From: Caldicoprobacter oshimai DSM 21659
GTDB taxonomy: Bacteria > Bacillota > Clostridia > Caldicoprobacterales > Caldicoprobacteraceae
Length of the DNA stretch: 64,000 nt
NCBI GenBank assembly: GCA_000526435.1
Contig: JAGB01000001.1
Coordinates: forward strand, 372,001 to 436,000
Reading direction: 5' to 3'
Both the position numbers and the translations under genes were made by a program. Shown in pieces: positions 56,401 through 63,170 of the stretch; within the stretch, counting starts at the first letter, position 1, and each line of letters begins with the position of its first letter. Under the pieces are notes generated by a model, which saw only the letters and a list, made by a program, of their open reading frames with translations, did not search any database and was not told the DNA's origin.

Positions 56401-59038
56401 CTTGATGCGCCAGAAATACAAACGACAAGGCAATCTGCCATGTCAGGCTCCTGGCGCCAAACAGCGCATCGGCCAGCTTTGTCGACGAACCAGCCCCATC
56501 GCCCCCTGACAAAAAGTTGCTTATGACGTCCATCACCAGCGGAAAAGCCAGCGTAAGTACCCCAAGGCTTACCCACAACCATACCGGCCCCGGTAACACC
56601 GTCATGCCCAGCATCAGGGTGAGGAATATGGCGGGCTGCAGCAGGCTGCGCCTCATATTATCCAGTATTTTCCATTTAGATATAGCATTAAGGGGATTTA
56701 TCGCCATATTTGCTCTTGCGTCTTTTACGCGGGAGAACAGCCACGGAATGAGCTGCCAATCGCCACGAACCCAGCGATGCAGCCTCATGGCATAAGCTAC
56801 GTAATGGGATGGATATCCGTCTATCAATTCTATATCGGTCACCAATCCGGCTCTTAAATAAGAGCCTTCAAGCAAATCGTGGCTTAGGACGGCGTTTTCG
56901 GGAATGGCCTGATCCAATACGTTGTAAAAGGCATCCAGGTCGTAGATTCCCTTGCCCGTGAATATTCCCTCGCCAAAGAGGTCCTGGTACACATCCGAAA
57001 CCGCCGTGGTATAGGGGTCAATACCGGTTTGCCCCGAGAATATTAAAGCAAAAAAGGAGCGGCTGGCGCTATCCACAGCCACCCCTATCCTGGGCTGGAG
57101 TAGCCCGTGGCCTTCTTCTACCCTAGGTATAAATGGATTCAATCGGGGGCGGTTAAGTGGATGCGCCATGGTGCCCACCAGGCGTTTTGCGGCATCCCTG
57201 GGCAGCTGGGTATCAGCATCTAGCGTGATGATATACTTGACGGATTTTAATGCCGAAAGGTCTCCCACCTTTATGTAATAGCTGGTATCGTCTCTACCCT
57301 TTAAGAGGCGGTTAAGCTCTATAATAGCGCCTCTTTTGCGCTCCCAGCCCATCCAGGTCTTTTGAGCCGGATTCCATTGTCTGTAACGATGGAAATAGAA
57401 AAATATGTCCTTTCTCTCGTCGCTGTAGCGGGCATTCAACTCTTCGATGGCCTTTATGGCCGTCTCAACTATCTTTTCATCCTGGGGTTCCGTTTGATTG
57501 GGAGAATCTTTAAAATCGCCCACCAGAGCAAAATGAAGGTTTTTTTCGTGGTTGGCAAGGTAGAAGACCTCCATCTGCTCTGCCAGTTCCTTGACCCTCT
57601 TCTCGCTAGACAACAGGGTAGGGATTATCACCAGGGTGCGGTACTCCGGCGGTATGCCATCCTTAAACTCCAATTTTGGCAGATGGCATGGCGGCAGCAT
57701 TCGGGTAACAGCCCAGTGAACTATGCCGATCGATAAGCTGAAGATTGGAATGGCAGCCACCAGCATGGCTACCAGCAAATCCCAAAAACCCGTTACGTCG
57801 CCATACCTGAATAGAATAAAATAGAACAGCGCAAACAACACTGCTGTAAGCAACGAGATTGAGCCGAAGTAAAAGCCGTAGGGATGATCGGCTACTCCCT
57901 GCTTCAGCTTTTTGACAAAGCTTTTCTTGATGTTAAGCCTGGCCTCAAGCTGTTTCCTGCCTTTACCAATAAGGTAGTATCCCACATGCCTGTGCCGCGC
58001 CTCAGCATGCGGGTTGTTTCCAAATTCACAGGCACATTCAACAGCCGCCTGCGCCACTTCCCACTCGCTGACATCGGCCTCTTTGGCCAGCTCCTCCACC
58101 TGACGGCGGTAAAAATCTCTGGAAGCAAACTCCATCTTCCCATAAACTCCCTCAGGGTCCTGGCGCAGCGTCTGCTCTACTATACTCAATTCCTCAAAAA
58201 GCTCTTCCCATTTAATCCCCGCTAAAAAGCGCAGGGTGGTAATGGCATTCCCTATTGATACCTTGTATGCCGCCTGTTGCTGGTGCTCCTGCTGTATGAT
58301 TTCCTCTGCATTGGTACCTTGAAGCGCCAGCTTGCCATCTATCCATCTGATGATGGAGGCAGCTTCGCTGCCCTGTTCCCTTAAACGCTTGAGCAACCTT
58401 TCTGCATAGGCCGGCACCATGGTACCGATTTGGCTGTCATGCTCGGAAATGGCCCGCTGTATGTCCTCCTCGGTACCTTCAATTGCTGCCAACAACCGCT
58501 CAGCCCACTTTTCGGCTTCCCTTTTTAAATTTTGCGATTCCACTATATGTACAGATATATCGCGGATTTTCTTTATCAATGCAATGCGTATCATGGTCGG
58601 GATTACCCAGAGTTCACGGCTGGTAAGAGGAGTGACCGACTGGTATCCGCTTATGAACGCCTTGAGGTCATCATCGTTCAAACTGGCATCGGTATAGGAA
58701 AGCATCTCCTCAACCAGCGCATACACCCTGGGTAATCCCTTAAATTTTCCGGTTTCCAGCACGGGAAGTTCACGATAATAGTCCTGACTCAAGCTGTGCT
58801 TAATATCCTTTATGTGTTCCTCGATCATGTAGAAATTGTCCAGCAGCCATTCGGCGGCAGGAACTATATACCCTTTGTTCTTCACCACTTCGTTTGTGAT
58901 CTTATAGGCCTTAAGCAATACCTCGATATCGTCATCAATTTTCGGAAATACATTACGGGACAATGTCGCACCTTTTTTGACTTTGTGGCTTTTGGCGATC
59001 TCTTTGGCCTGTTGTTTCAGCTCTTCTAAATTTGGCAT
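50432..59038 (-). CDS. Cyclic beta-1,2-glucan synthase-type protein (GT84 + GH94)
   Basis: This 2868-residue giant resembles NdvB/CgsB. About residues 390-450 are membrane helices. A glycosyltransferase part follows (about 465-780) with TLVIIPTLLSSEKRVKEL and ITLDADTQLPRDAAKRL. More helices lie at 790-960. A glucoamylase-like region is at about 1400-1530 (GVSESAFYAFDLHLNYQYKA, MAHHQGMALLALNNF). Two GH94-type beta-sandwiches follow (about 1600 and 2080), and a C-terminal GH94 barrel with the catalytic Asp in GTGDWNDGMDNIG near 2545. The transferase part would prime and elongate beta-1,2-glucan and the phosphorylase part set chain length. ATG 59038 is chosen for AAAGGGG seven bases upstream; that site lies in an inverted repeat. 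Confidence 0.93.
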   Translation of the reverse strand: MPNLEELKQQAKEIAKSHKVKKGATLSRNVFPKIDDDIEVLLKAYKITNEVVKNKGYIVPAAEWLLDNFYMIEEHIKDIKHSLSQDYYRELPVLETGKFKGLPRVYALVEEMLSYTDASLNDDDLKAFISGYQSVTPLTSRELWVIPTMIRIALIKKIRDISVHIVESQNLKREAEKWAERLLAAIEGTEEDIQRAISEHDSQIGTMVPAYAERLLKRLREQGSEAASIIRWIDGKLALQGTNAEEIIQQEHQQQAAYKVSIGNAITTLRFLAGIKWEELFEELSIVEQTLRQDPEGVYGKMEFASRDFYRRQVEELAKEADVSEWEVAQAAVECACEFGNNPHAEARHRHVGYYLIGKGRKQLEARLNIKKSFVKKLKQGVADHPYGFYFGSISLLTAVLFALFYFILFRYGDVTGFWDLLVAMLVAAIPIFSLSIGIVHWAVTRMLPPCHLPKLEFKDGIPPEYRTLVIIPTLLSSEKRVKELAEQMEVFYLANHEKNLHFALVGDFKDSPNQTEPQDEKIVETAIKAIEELNARYSDERKDIFFYFHRYRQWNPAQKTWMGWERKRGAIIELNRLLKGRDDTSYYIKVGDLSALKSVKYIITLDADTQLPRDAAKRLVGTMAHPLNRPRLNPFIPRVEEGHGLLQPRIGVAVDSASRSFFALIFSGQTGIDPYTTAVSDVYQDLFGEGIFTGKGIYDLDAFYNVLDQAIPENAVLSHDLLEGSYLRAGLVTDIELIDGYPSHYVAYAMRLHRWVRGDWQLIPWLFSRVKDARANMAINPLNAISKWKILDNMRRSLLQPAIFLTLMLGMTVLPGPVWLWVSLGVLTLAFPLVMDVISNFLSGGDGAGSSTKLADALFGARSLTWQIALSFVFLAHQAYLMADAIVRTLIRVAFTHRNMLEWVTAADAERSFKGQLSDFWRKMWPGIAVAAFFLGWVAFFNPALWAGATALSILWGLSPWIAYRISRLKQKKVPNLSQEQILKLRLIARKTWRFFEDFVGPEDNWLPPDNYQEDPPVGVAHRTSPTNIGLYLMSILAARDLGYIGTLEAIERLERTISTIERMEKAEGHLYNWYNTKTLEPLKPRIISSVDSGNLVGYLIVIKQGLEDFLRKPLVGKEMLEGLRDTLMLYQHKGNELLDKALAENGVTLTGWRALLDDMKHEKGSINRYIGFYLQELDCLVPWVSMLCSVPKELKDEQGGYAETAQKFSYLIRQLDGEFSVKWLLDNYSLVLDILSEAMQSLYEEGHTDEKARKLMNWLKDFELALAKSHAAAKDLAQRCSRLSCRIDQLVRNTNFRVVYDSNLELFSVGYDVEKGKLIKSYYDLLASEARQASFIAIAKGDVPQKHWFRLGRPLTMVGDYKVLLSWSGTMFEYMMPLLIMKNYDYTLLDETYTAAVEAQIQYGEQRHIPWGVSESAFYAFDLHLNYQYKAFGVPKLGLKRGLINDIVIAPYATLLALPVNPVAAVKNIEALMAEGADGTYGLYEAIDYTPERLPQKKRNMVVKCFMAHHQGMALLALNNFLNDNIMQERFHASPMVRATELLLQERIPEKEIFLKDRSEKPLDVEAEKVKYHEIRPRRRFSVHTTEIPEVHLLSNGAYSVMITAAGSGFSQMQGMAVNRWSEDFTLEGHGMFFYIKNLNSNEFWSATYNPTRAIPDEYRVVFEPDHAVFLRKDGNIETLTEVAVSTEHNAEIRRISLTNHSQHGRVVEVTSYFEPVLSSLADDMAHRAFNNLFVETEYVPEYNALLARRRPRKPNQKSVWLVHTFALEGEAIGQPQYETDRARFIGRGRDLSFPQVMEPEHPLSNTAGAVVDPIMSLRQRIAIPPGKTAKISFVVAVADSREAALSLAKEYRNGSAASRAFELAWTHSQVEMRYLNITSGQVNLYLKMASHILYPTPLQRNKEEFLRKNQKGQSSLWAYGISGDIPIVVVEVSQLEHMELVRQVLTAHEYWRLKGLNVDLVLLNEYGNSYEQPVQERLQDLVMISHARDLQNKPGGVYIIQGVFMPEEDKDLLKAVARLVLSGDGGSISSQLKFYQPKEALPPALTVTALPAQKEEILEESDEELIFFNELGGFTLDGREYVIRLRDGKCTPMPWSNVISNSQFGFLVTESGGGYTWCKNSRQNKLTPWSNDPVIDPPGEVIYLRDEDTGEVWTITPSPVRERQPYTVRHGQGYTVFEHTSHGIVQRQEMFVPLEQPVKISKVTLTNQSQWTKRITITYYVEWVLGVQRHGTSQFIVTEWDEQRGVLLARNAYNEDYPRRVAFMAANLPVFSYTCDRTEFLGRNGSLHAPAALQRIGLSGRAGAGYDPCGAIQMRITLEPGQQKEIVCLLGEGEDLEEVYRIIGLYRDVERVDSELERVKEFWDGVLGTIQVSTPDRSMNLLLNRWLVYQVLSCRMWARTSFYQAGGAYGFRDQLQDTMALVYSLPQIVRQHIIEASAHQFVEGDVQHWWHMPYNGIRTRMSDDLLFLPFVVADYVKVTGDWSVLDEEVYFLEDEPLAPQEMERYSVPSISQCKASVYEHCIRAIERAFRFGPHGLPLIGTGDWNDGMDNIGREGRGESVWLGWFLYTTLQRFIPICEARGDEERARRFRDTACNILEAIEKHGWDGGWYRRAYFDDGTPLGSEQNDECQIDSISQSWAVISGAANPNRVREAMRALEHYLIRREEGIIRLFTPPFNKTHLEPGYIKGYIPGVRENGGQYTHAAVWVIMAFAKLGDGNKAAELFNLINPVNHGRTWIEVSRYKVEPYVMAADVYSTPLYVGRGGWTWYTGSASWMYRVGLEHILGFKLEGDCLIVDPCIPQWWNKYEITYNYKSSAYHIVVENPQGVSKGVRTVLLDGQKLPNRKIPLVDDGIRHEVRVIMGTGV

Positions 59039-59047
59039 CTCGATTCC

Positions 59048-59125
59048 CCTTTGCATGTAAGTATTGCCGGTTTTTTTTCTATAAATAATTATTGACGATT
59101 TTCTACACCTGAATACATGCAAAGG
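59048..59125 (-). promoter_or_regulatory. Inverted repeat that can hide the glucan synthase ribosome site
   Basis: On the minus strand CCTTTGCATGTA (59125-59114) is perfectly complementary to TACATGCAAAGG (59059-59048), 54 bases apart. The second arm contains most of the AAAGGGG site that precedes ATG 59038. RNA reading through from the dehydrogenase gene would include both arms and could block translation; a transcript starting within the loop would not. Confidence 0.6.
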
Positions 59126-59144
59126 TTGGAATTGAGAAATATTG

Positions 59145-60230
59145 CTACATCTCAAGCACCGCTTTTAAAGCCTGTCTGGTGGCCATGGCACTTAGAGCCT
59201 CGTTGGCCTCCGTCAGCTTAAACCTGTGGGTGATCATCTTTCTGAAGGCCTCAGAATTTTCGAGCACCAGGTTGAGGGCCTGCCAAGTATGCCTGGTATC
59301 GCTGACCCATACCCCCTGAATCCTGATGTTCTTCCTCACAACATCATAATAGAAATCAATCTGTTCCAGGCCAGCGGGCTGCGCAAAACCGGTTGAAAGG
59401 TAAGTGCCGCCGCTTCTCAAAAGCTTTATGCCCTCTTCCACCACACCTTGAGAGCCCACGGCTTCAACGACAACATCAGCTCCCCGTCCACCGGTTATAT
59501 CCATGATGAACTCCCTTCTCTGCTCTACCGTAGTAGCATGGCGATCAAGGGTAATGGCCCCCATCTCTTTGCATATGTTAAGGCGTGAGGATGAACCGCC
59601 TATCACGACAACCTTTGAAGCGCCAAGCTTCCTGGCAAAGGCCACTGCATATATCCCTAGCGGGCCGGGGCCCTGTACCACCACCGTATCGCCCACCGCA
59701 TGCTCGATCATATCAAACGCGTGGGCAACAGTGGCACCCGAACAGGAAGCCGAAACTACCACTGCGGGATCTACGTCTTGGGTAATCTTGAATATATCGG
59801 TATCGCGGTTGAGCACAATATACTCGGAATAGCAACCGTTTAAATATGGCGGTAGGCTGCACGACATATTGATGCCGTACACCTTCCTTTGCTGGCACAG
59901 CGATGGCTCCCTCAAGACCTTGCAGGCGAAACACTGGTTACAGCTGATACCTCTGTTCCATAAGATGAAGTCCCCTTCCTTTAACGGAAGGCCATCAACA
60001 GTGCGCTTTTCTCCCTTAAATTCGGCGACTATACCTACCCCTTCATGGCCCAGGATAATGGGAAGGGGGGTTCTGGGGTCCTCGCCCTTCCACATGTGCA
60101 CATCGGAGCCGCATACGCCAGCAGCTTTGAGCTTAACCAGCACTTGCCCTTCCTCAAGGGCTGATACGGTAAACTCCTGAAGCTCAAGCGGCTGGTTAAA
60201 CGCCGTTAAAACCATGGCCTTGCTCTTCAT
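59145..60230 (-). CDS. Zinc-dependent medium-chain dehydrogenase
   Basis: These 361 residues have catalytic zinc ligands in AAGVCGSDVHMW and LGHEGVGIV, structural zinc cysteines in SCNQCFACKVLREPSLC, the NAD motif VVQGPGPLGIYAVAFARKLG, and VEAVGSQGV. It resembles the sorbitol/threonine dehydrogenase group; the substrate is unknown. The start is placed at ATG 60230, eight bases after AAAGGGA. It follows the LacI regulator gene by 37 bases and probably is under its control. Confidence 0.9.
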   Translation of the reverse strand: MKSKAMVLTAFNQPLELQEFTVSALEEGQVLVKLKAAGVCGSDVHMWKGEDPRTPLPIILGHEGVGIVAEFKGEKRTVDGLPLKEGDFILWNRGISCNQCFACKVLREPSLCQQRKVYGINMSCSLPPYLNGCYSEYIVLNRDTDIFKITQDVDPAVVVSASCSGATVAHAFDMIEHAVGDTVVVQGPGPLGIYAVAFARKLGASKVVVIGGSSSRLNICKEMGAITLDRHATTVEQRREFIMDITGGRGADVVVEAVGSQGVVEEGIKLLRSGGTYLSTGFAQPAGLEQIDFYYDVVRKNIRIQGVWVSDTRHTWQALNLVLENSEAFRKMITHRFKLTEANEALSAMATRQALKAVLEM

Positions 60231-60267
60231 GTACACCATCCCTTTCTTGATTAAAAATATAATTTTA

Positions 60268-61278
60268 TCAATGCTCCCGCACTTTGACCGATTTCCTTAT
60301 CACCAAATTGGCCTCTACAAGTTCAACTTTTGGCTGCCCAGATTTTTCTCCGTTGATCATATCGATAAGCCTGCGTGCCGCCCTGGCTCCCATTTCATAC
60401 AGCGGCTGAGAAACCGTGGTAAGGGGCGGATCCAAAAAAGCGCTTATATCCAGGTCGTCAAATCCCACCACCGACACATCACCAGGTACGCTCAGGCCGC
60501 AGTCCTTGATAGCCCTTATGGCGCCAATTGCCCTGGGGTCGCTGGTGGCAAACACGGCATCGGGCAGTATTCCCTTCTTTAACATGGCCGTAACAGCTCC
60601 ATAGCCGTTATCATCTCGACCAGCCACATCCAGCACCAGCTCTGGCATAATGGGCAATCCAGCAGCTTGAAGGGCATGCTTGTAACCTTCGAAGCGCTCC
60701 TTGTACAGCGTCAAGCTGGTATCGCCGTTTATTATGCATATCCTCCTGTGCCCTGTATTGATCAGGTATTTAACGGCCTCAAAGGATGATTTATAATTAT
60801 CTATTACCACGGCATCCACCGCTTGGCCCATATGCCGCACTACCAGCACCACTGGGAAACCCTTCTCTTTAAGCTCGAATATGTGTTGGCTTTCTTCCCT
60901 GGCCGTGGCAAATATGAAGCCGTCCACCCACCGCTTTTGCAGTTTCTCGACATAGTCCTTCTCGGCCTCAATGTTTTCATCGGTATTGCACAATATGACG
61001 GTAAAACCGTGTTCCCTGGCCACGTCCTCCACACCCCGTGCCACCGCAGGGAACACAGGATTGCATATATTGGGCACCATAAGGCCTATAGTGTTGGTTC
61101 TGCCCTCCTTTAATCCTTTTGCAAGGATGTTGGGCTTATAGTTAAGGGCGCGTACGGCCTCCATGACCCTTTCCCGCGTCTCTTTATCAACCGGCACTTT
61201 CCCGCTCAATGCCCGCGAAACGGTGCTGGGCGACACGCCCGCTCTTTTTGCCACATCCTTTATCGTCGCCAAATGCAC
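60268..61278 (-). CDS. LacI-family transcriptional regulator
   Basis: These 336 residues have an N-terminal LacI HTH with hinge (TIKDVAKRAGVSPSTVSRAL, then LNYKPNILAKGLKEGRTNTI) and a periplasmic-binding-like effector domain (VDGFIFATAREESQHIFEL, VGFDDLDISAFLDPPLTTV). The start ATG 61278 immediately follows the stop of the flavoprotein gene. It sits inside a four-gene minus-strand unit (OYE reductase, flavoprotein, lacI, dehydrogenase), so it likely regulates that unit, with a sugar or sugar acid as signal. No operator was identified. Confidence 0.93.
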   Translation of the reverse strand: MHLATIKDVAKRAGVSPSTVSRALSGKVPVDKETRERVMEAVRALNYKPNILAKGLKEGRTNTIGLMVPNICNPVFPAVARGVEDVAREHGFTVILCNTDENIEAEKDYVEKLQKRWVDGFIFATAREESQHIFELKEKGFPVVLVVRHMGQAVDAVVIDNYKSSFEAVKYLINTGHRRICIINGDTSLTLYKERFEGYKHALQAAGLPIMPELVLDVAGRDDNGYGAVTAMLKKGILPDAVFATSDPRAIGAIRAIKDCGLSVPGDVSVVGFDDLDISAFLDPPLTTVSQPLYEMGARAARRLIDMINGEKSGQPKVELVEANLVIRKSVKVREH

Positions 61279-63141
61279 TTACCTCCCGTTATCATCTGGT
61301 CTTACAGGGTCCTGAGCCTCGGCCACAAGCTCATTACCTTTGTATCTTATAACAAAATATTTCTCATAATCGGGATTGCCCGGGAGAGGCCTCAAGTCAT
61401 CCTCTGATTCGAAGAAGAGATGCGGGCCCCTGCTCTCGCGGCGCTGCATACAGGCCAAAACCATGGCCTTGGCCACCAGCAAAAGGTTGAGGCACTCGTA
61501 GTATTCTATAAGGCCAAGGTTCCCGCGCTTCACCTCATACTGCTCCAGTTCCTCCAATCGCTGCCATGCCCTGGAAAGTCCCTCATACGTGCGAACTATC
61601 GAGACATAGCGTGCCATCAACTTTTGAATCTCCTGTTTTAGCTCAGAGGCATAGATGCTTCTTCCGGCGCCCTCATCCGCCTTGACAGCACCAGCCGCGC
61701 CATTGTACACAAGGATAAGCCCTTCCTTTTGTAGCCCCTCGCACATCTTATCTGTGATCGCCTTTTTATCCGGCAAAACCGATTTTGCGTAGCGTACCGC
61801 CTCTTCACCGGCGATCTTGCCAAACACCTGACAGTCCAGAAGAGCATTGCCACCAGGCCGGTTGGCACCATGCTGTCCCCCTGCACATTCGCCGGCAGCA
61901 AACAAGCCCCTCACCTCGGTATTGCCCTTTTCCCTTATCTTGACGCCGCCCTGGAAATGCTGTGCAGCCGGCACTATCTCTATCATTTCGCCTTGTTCAA
62001 GGTCAATTCCATTATCCTTGAGCCACTGTATAGAGGCGGGATTGATCTCCTTAAGGCGCGCCAATGGACTGATTTCCCGCTGATCATCGGGCATAGTATT
62101 GTTGATCTCTTGTGCATACCACTGCCGATTTTCGGTTTTCAGCTGGTCAAACTGAAATCCCTCTGGATTTCTGGAGAAGTCAAGATATACACGCCTACCC
62201 TTCATTATCTCCTTAAATACGGCGATGTCTATCTGGCTGGAGGCATGCTCACAGGATACAGGCCAGCTGGCGCCCTTCTCAAATACGACGTTGTGTACCT
62301 CCATCCATGTGGTGCCCTCGGGGAAATACTTGATCAAAAACTCTTCCCCCCGGTCGTTTACAAAACGCGGTACTGCCCTCATGAGGCTTCCTGAACACGC
62401 CAGCTTGGTCTTTACAGACGACAAACCAATTTGTATGAACTCCATGTTTACCAAAGATGCACCGGCCCGCAGCGCCAGGGCATATCCGTCACCTGTTGCA
62501 CCGGGCGGATACACGTTGTGTTCAAAAACCTCTCCCCCGCCGCCGGTGCCCAGCACAACTGCCGGCGTGTCAAAGATGAGTATATCATCCGCCTCGTCAA
62601 CCCCAATAGCACCTACTATTTCGTCATCCTCCACCAGGAGGCTCACTATCATGCTGTTTTCAACAACTTCAAGGTCCAGTTCCCTGGCCCTTCTGACCAG
62701 AGCCTCTTCAATATGGATGGCCGTTTTAGGCCCGGTATAACAGGCCCTGGCGTATTTTGAACCATCGGTGACAAATTGGTGGGCTTTGCCATCCTTTTTG
62801 ACAAACGGTACGCCAAGGGAATCCAAATATTCAAAGGCCTCACAGGACTTTTTGGCCAGTATAACCGCCAGGTCATAATCGGATACCCTGCCGCCCAGCC
62901 TGTAGATATCGTCTGCATGATACCTCCATGCATCTTCTCCCCCCGGTTCGGTATGGGGCAGTGTAGCATGGAATGCCATTCTGTCCGAACACGAATTGGC
63001 AGTAGTACCCGTGGTACCCAGCTTGCCTTTTGTAACCAGGATCACCCCGCACTCGGGGTCAAGCTCCCTGGCTGCAATTGCAGCCCTGAGCGCCGCTCCT
63101 CCCCCGCCTACAACCAGCACATCGCATTTAAAACGCTTCAT
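61279..63141 (-). CDS. FAD-dependent flavoprotein of the fumarate reductase/succinate dehydrogenase group
   Basis: These 620 residues have an N-terminal dinucleotide site (DVLVVGGGGAALRAAIAARE), TANSCSDRMAFH, the FAD-attachment-type region GTTGTTAN, VVLGTGGGGEVF, AAGECAGGQHGANRPGGNAL, and a C-terminal helical domain (LMARYVSIVRTYEGLSRAW). Close relatives are L-aspartate oxidase, fumarate reductase and adenylylsulfate reductase; the true substrate is open. It follows the OYE-like gene and probably forms a redox pair with it. Confidence 0.88.
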   Translation of the reverse strand: MKRFKCDVLVVGGGGAALRAAIAARELDPECGVILVTKGKLGTTGTTANSCSDRMAFHATLPHTEPGGEDAWRYHADDIYRLGGRVSDYDLAVILAKKSCEAFEYLDSLGVPFVKKDGKAHQFVTDGSKYARACYTGPKTAIHIEEALVRRARELDLEVVENSMIVSLLVEDDEIVGAIGVDEADDILIFDTPAVVLGTGGGGEVFEHNVYPPGATGDGYALALRAGASLVNMEFIQIGLSSVKTKLACSGSLMRAVPRFVNDRGEEFLIKYFPEGTTWMEVHNVVFEKGASWPVSCEHASSQIDIAVFKEIMKGRRVYLDFSRNPEGFQFDQLKTENRQWYAQEINNTMPDDQREISPLARLKEINPASIQWLKDNGIDLEQGEMIEIVPAAQHFQGGVKIREKGNTEVRGLFAAGECAGGQHGANRPGGNALLDCQVFGKIAGEEAVRYAKSVLPDKKAITDKMCEGLQKEGLILVYNGAAGAVKADEGAGRSIYASELKQEIQKLMARYVSIVRTYEGLSRAWQRLEELEQYEVKRGNLGLIEYYECLNLLLVAKAMVLACMQRRESRGPHLFFESEDDLRPLPGNPDYEKYFVIRYKGNELVAEAQDPVRPDDNGR

Positions 63142-63170
63142 ACAACATCACACCCTCCTATATATGAATT

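Noticed and set aside
59086-59116. Plus-strand promoter-like TTGACG in the glucan synthase leader
   Set aside because: It points away from the gene, there is no plus-strand gene downstream, and the -10 match is poor.
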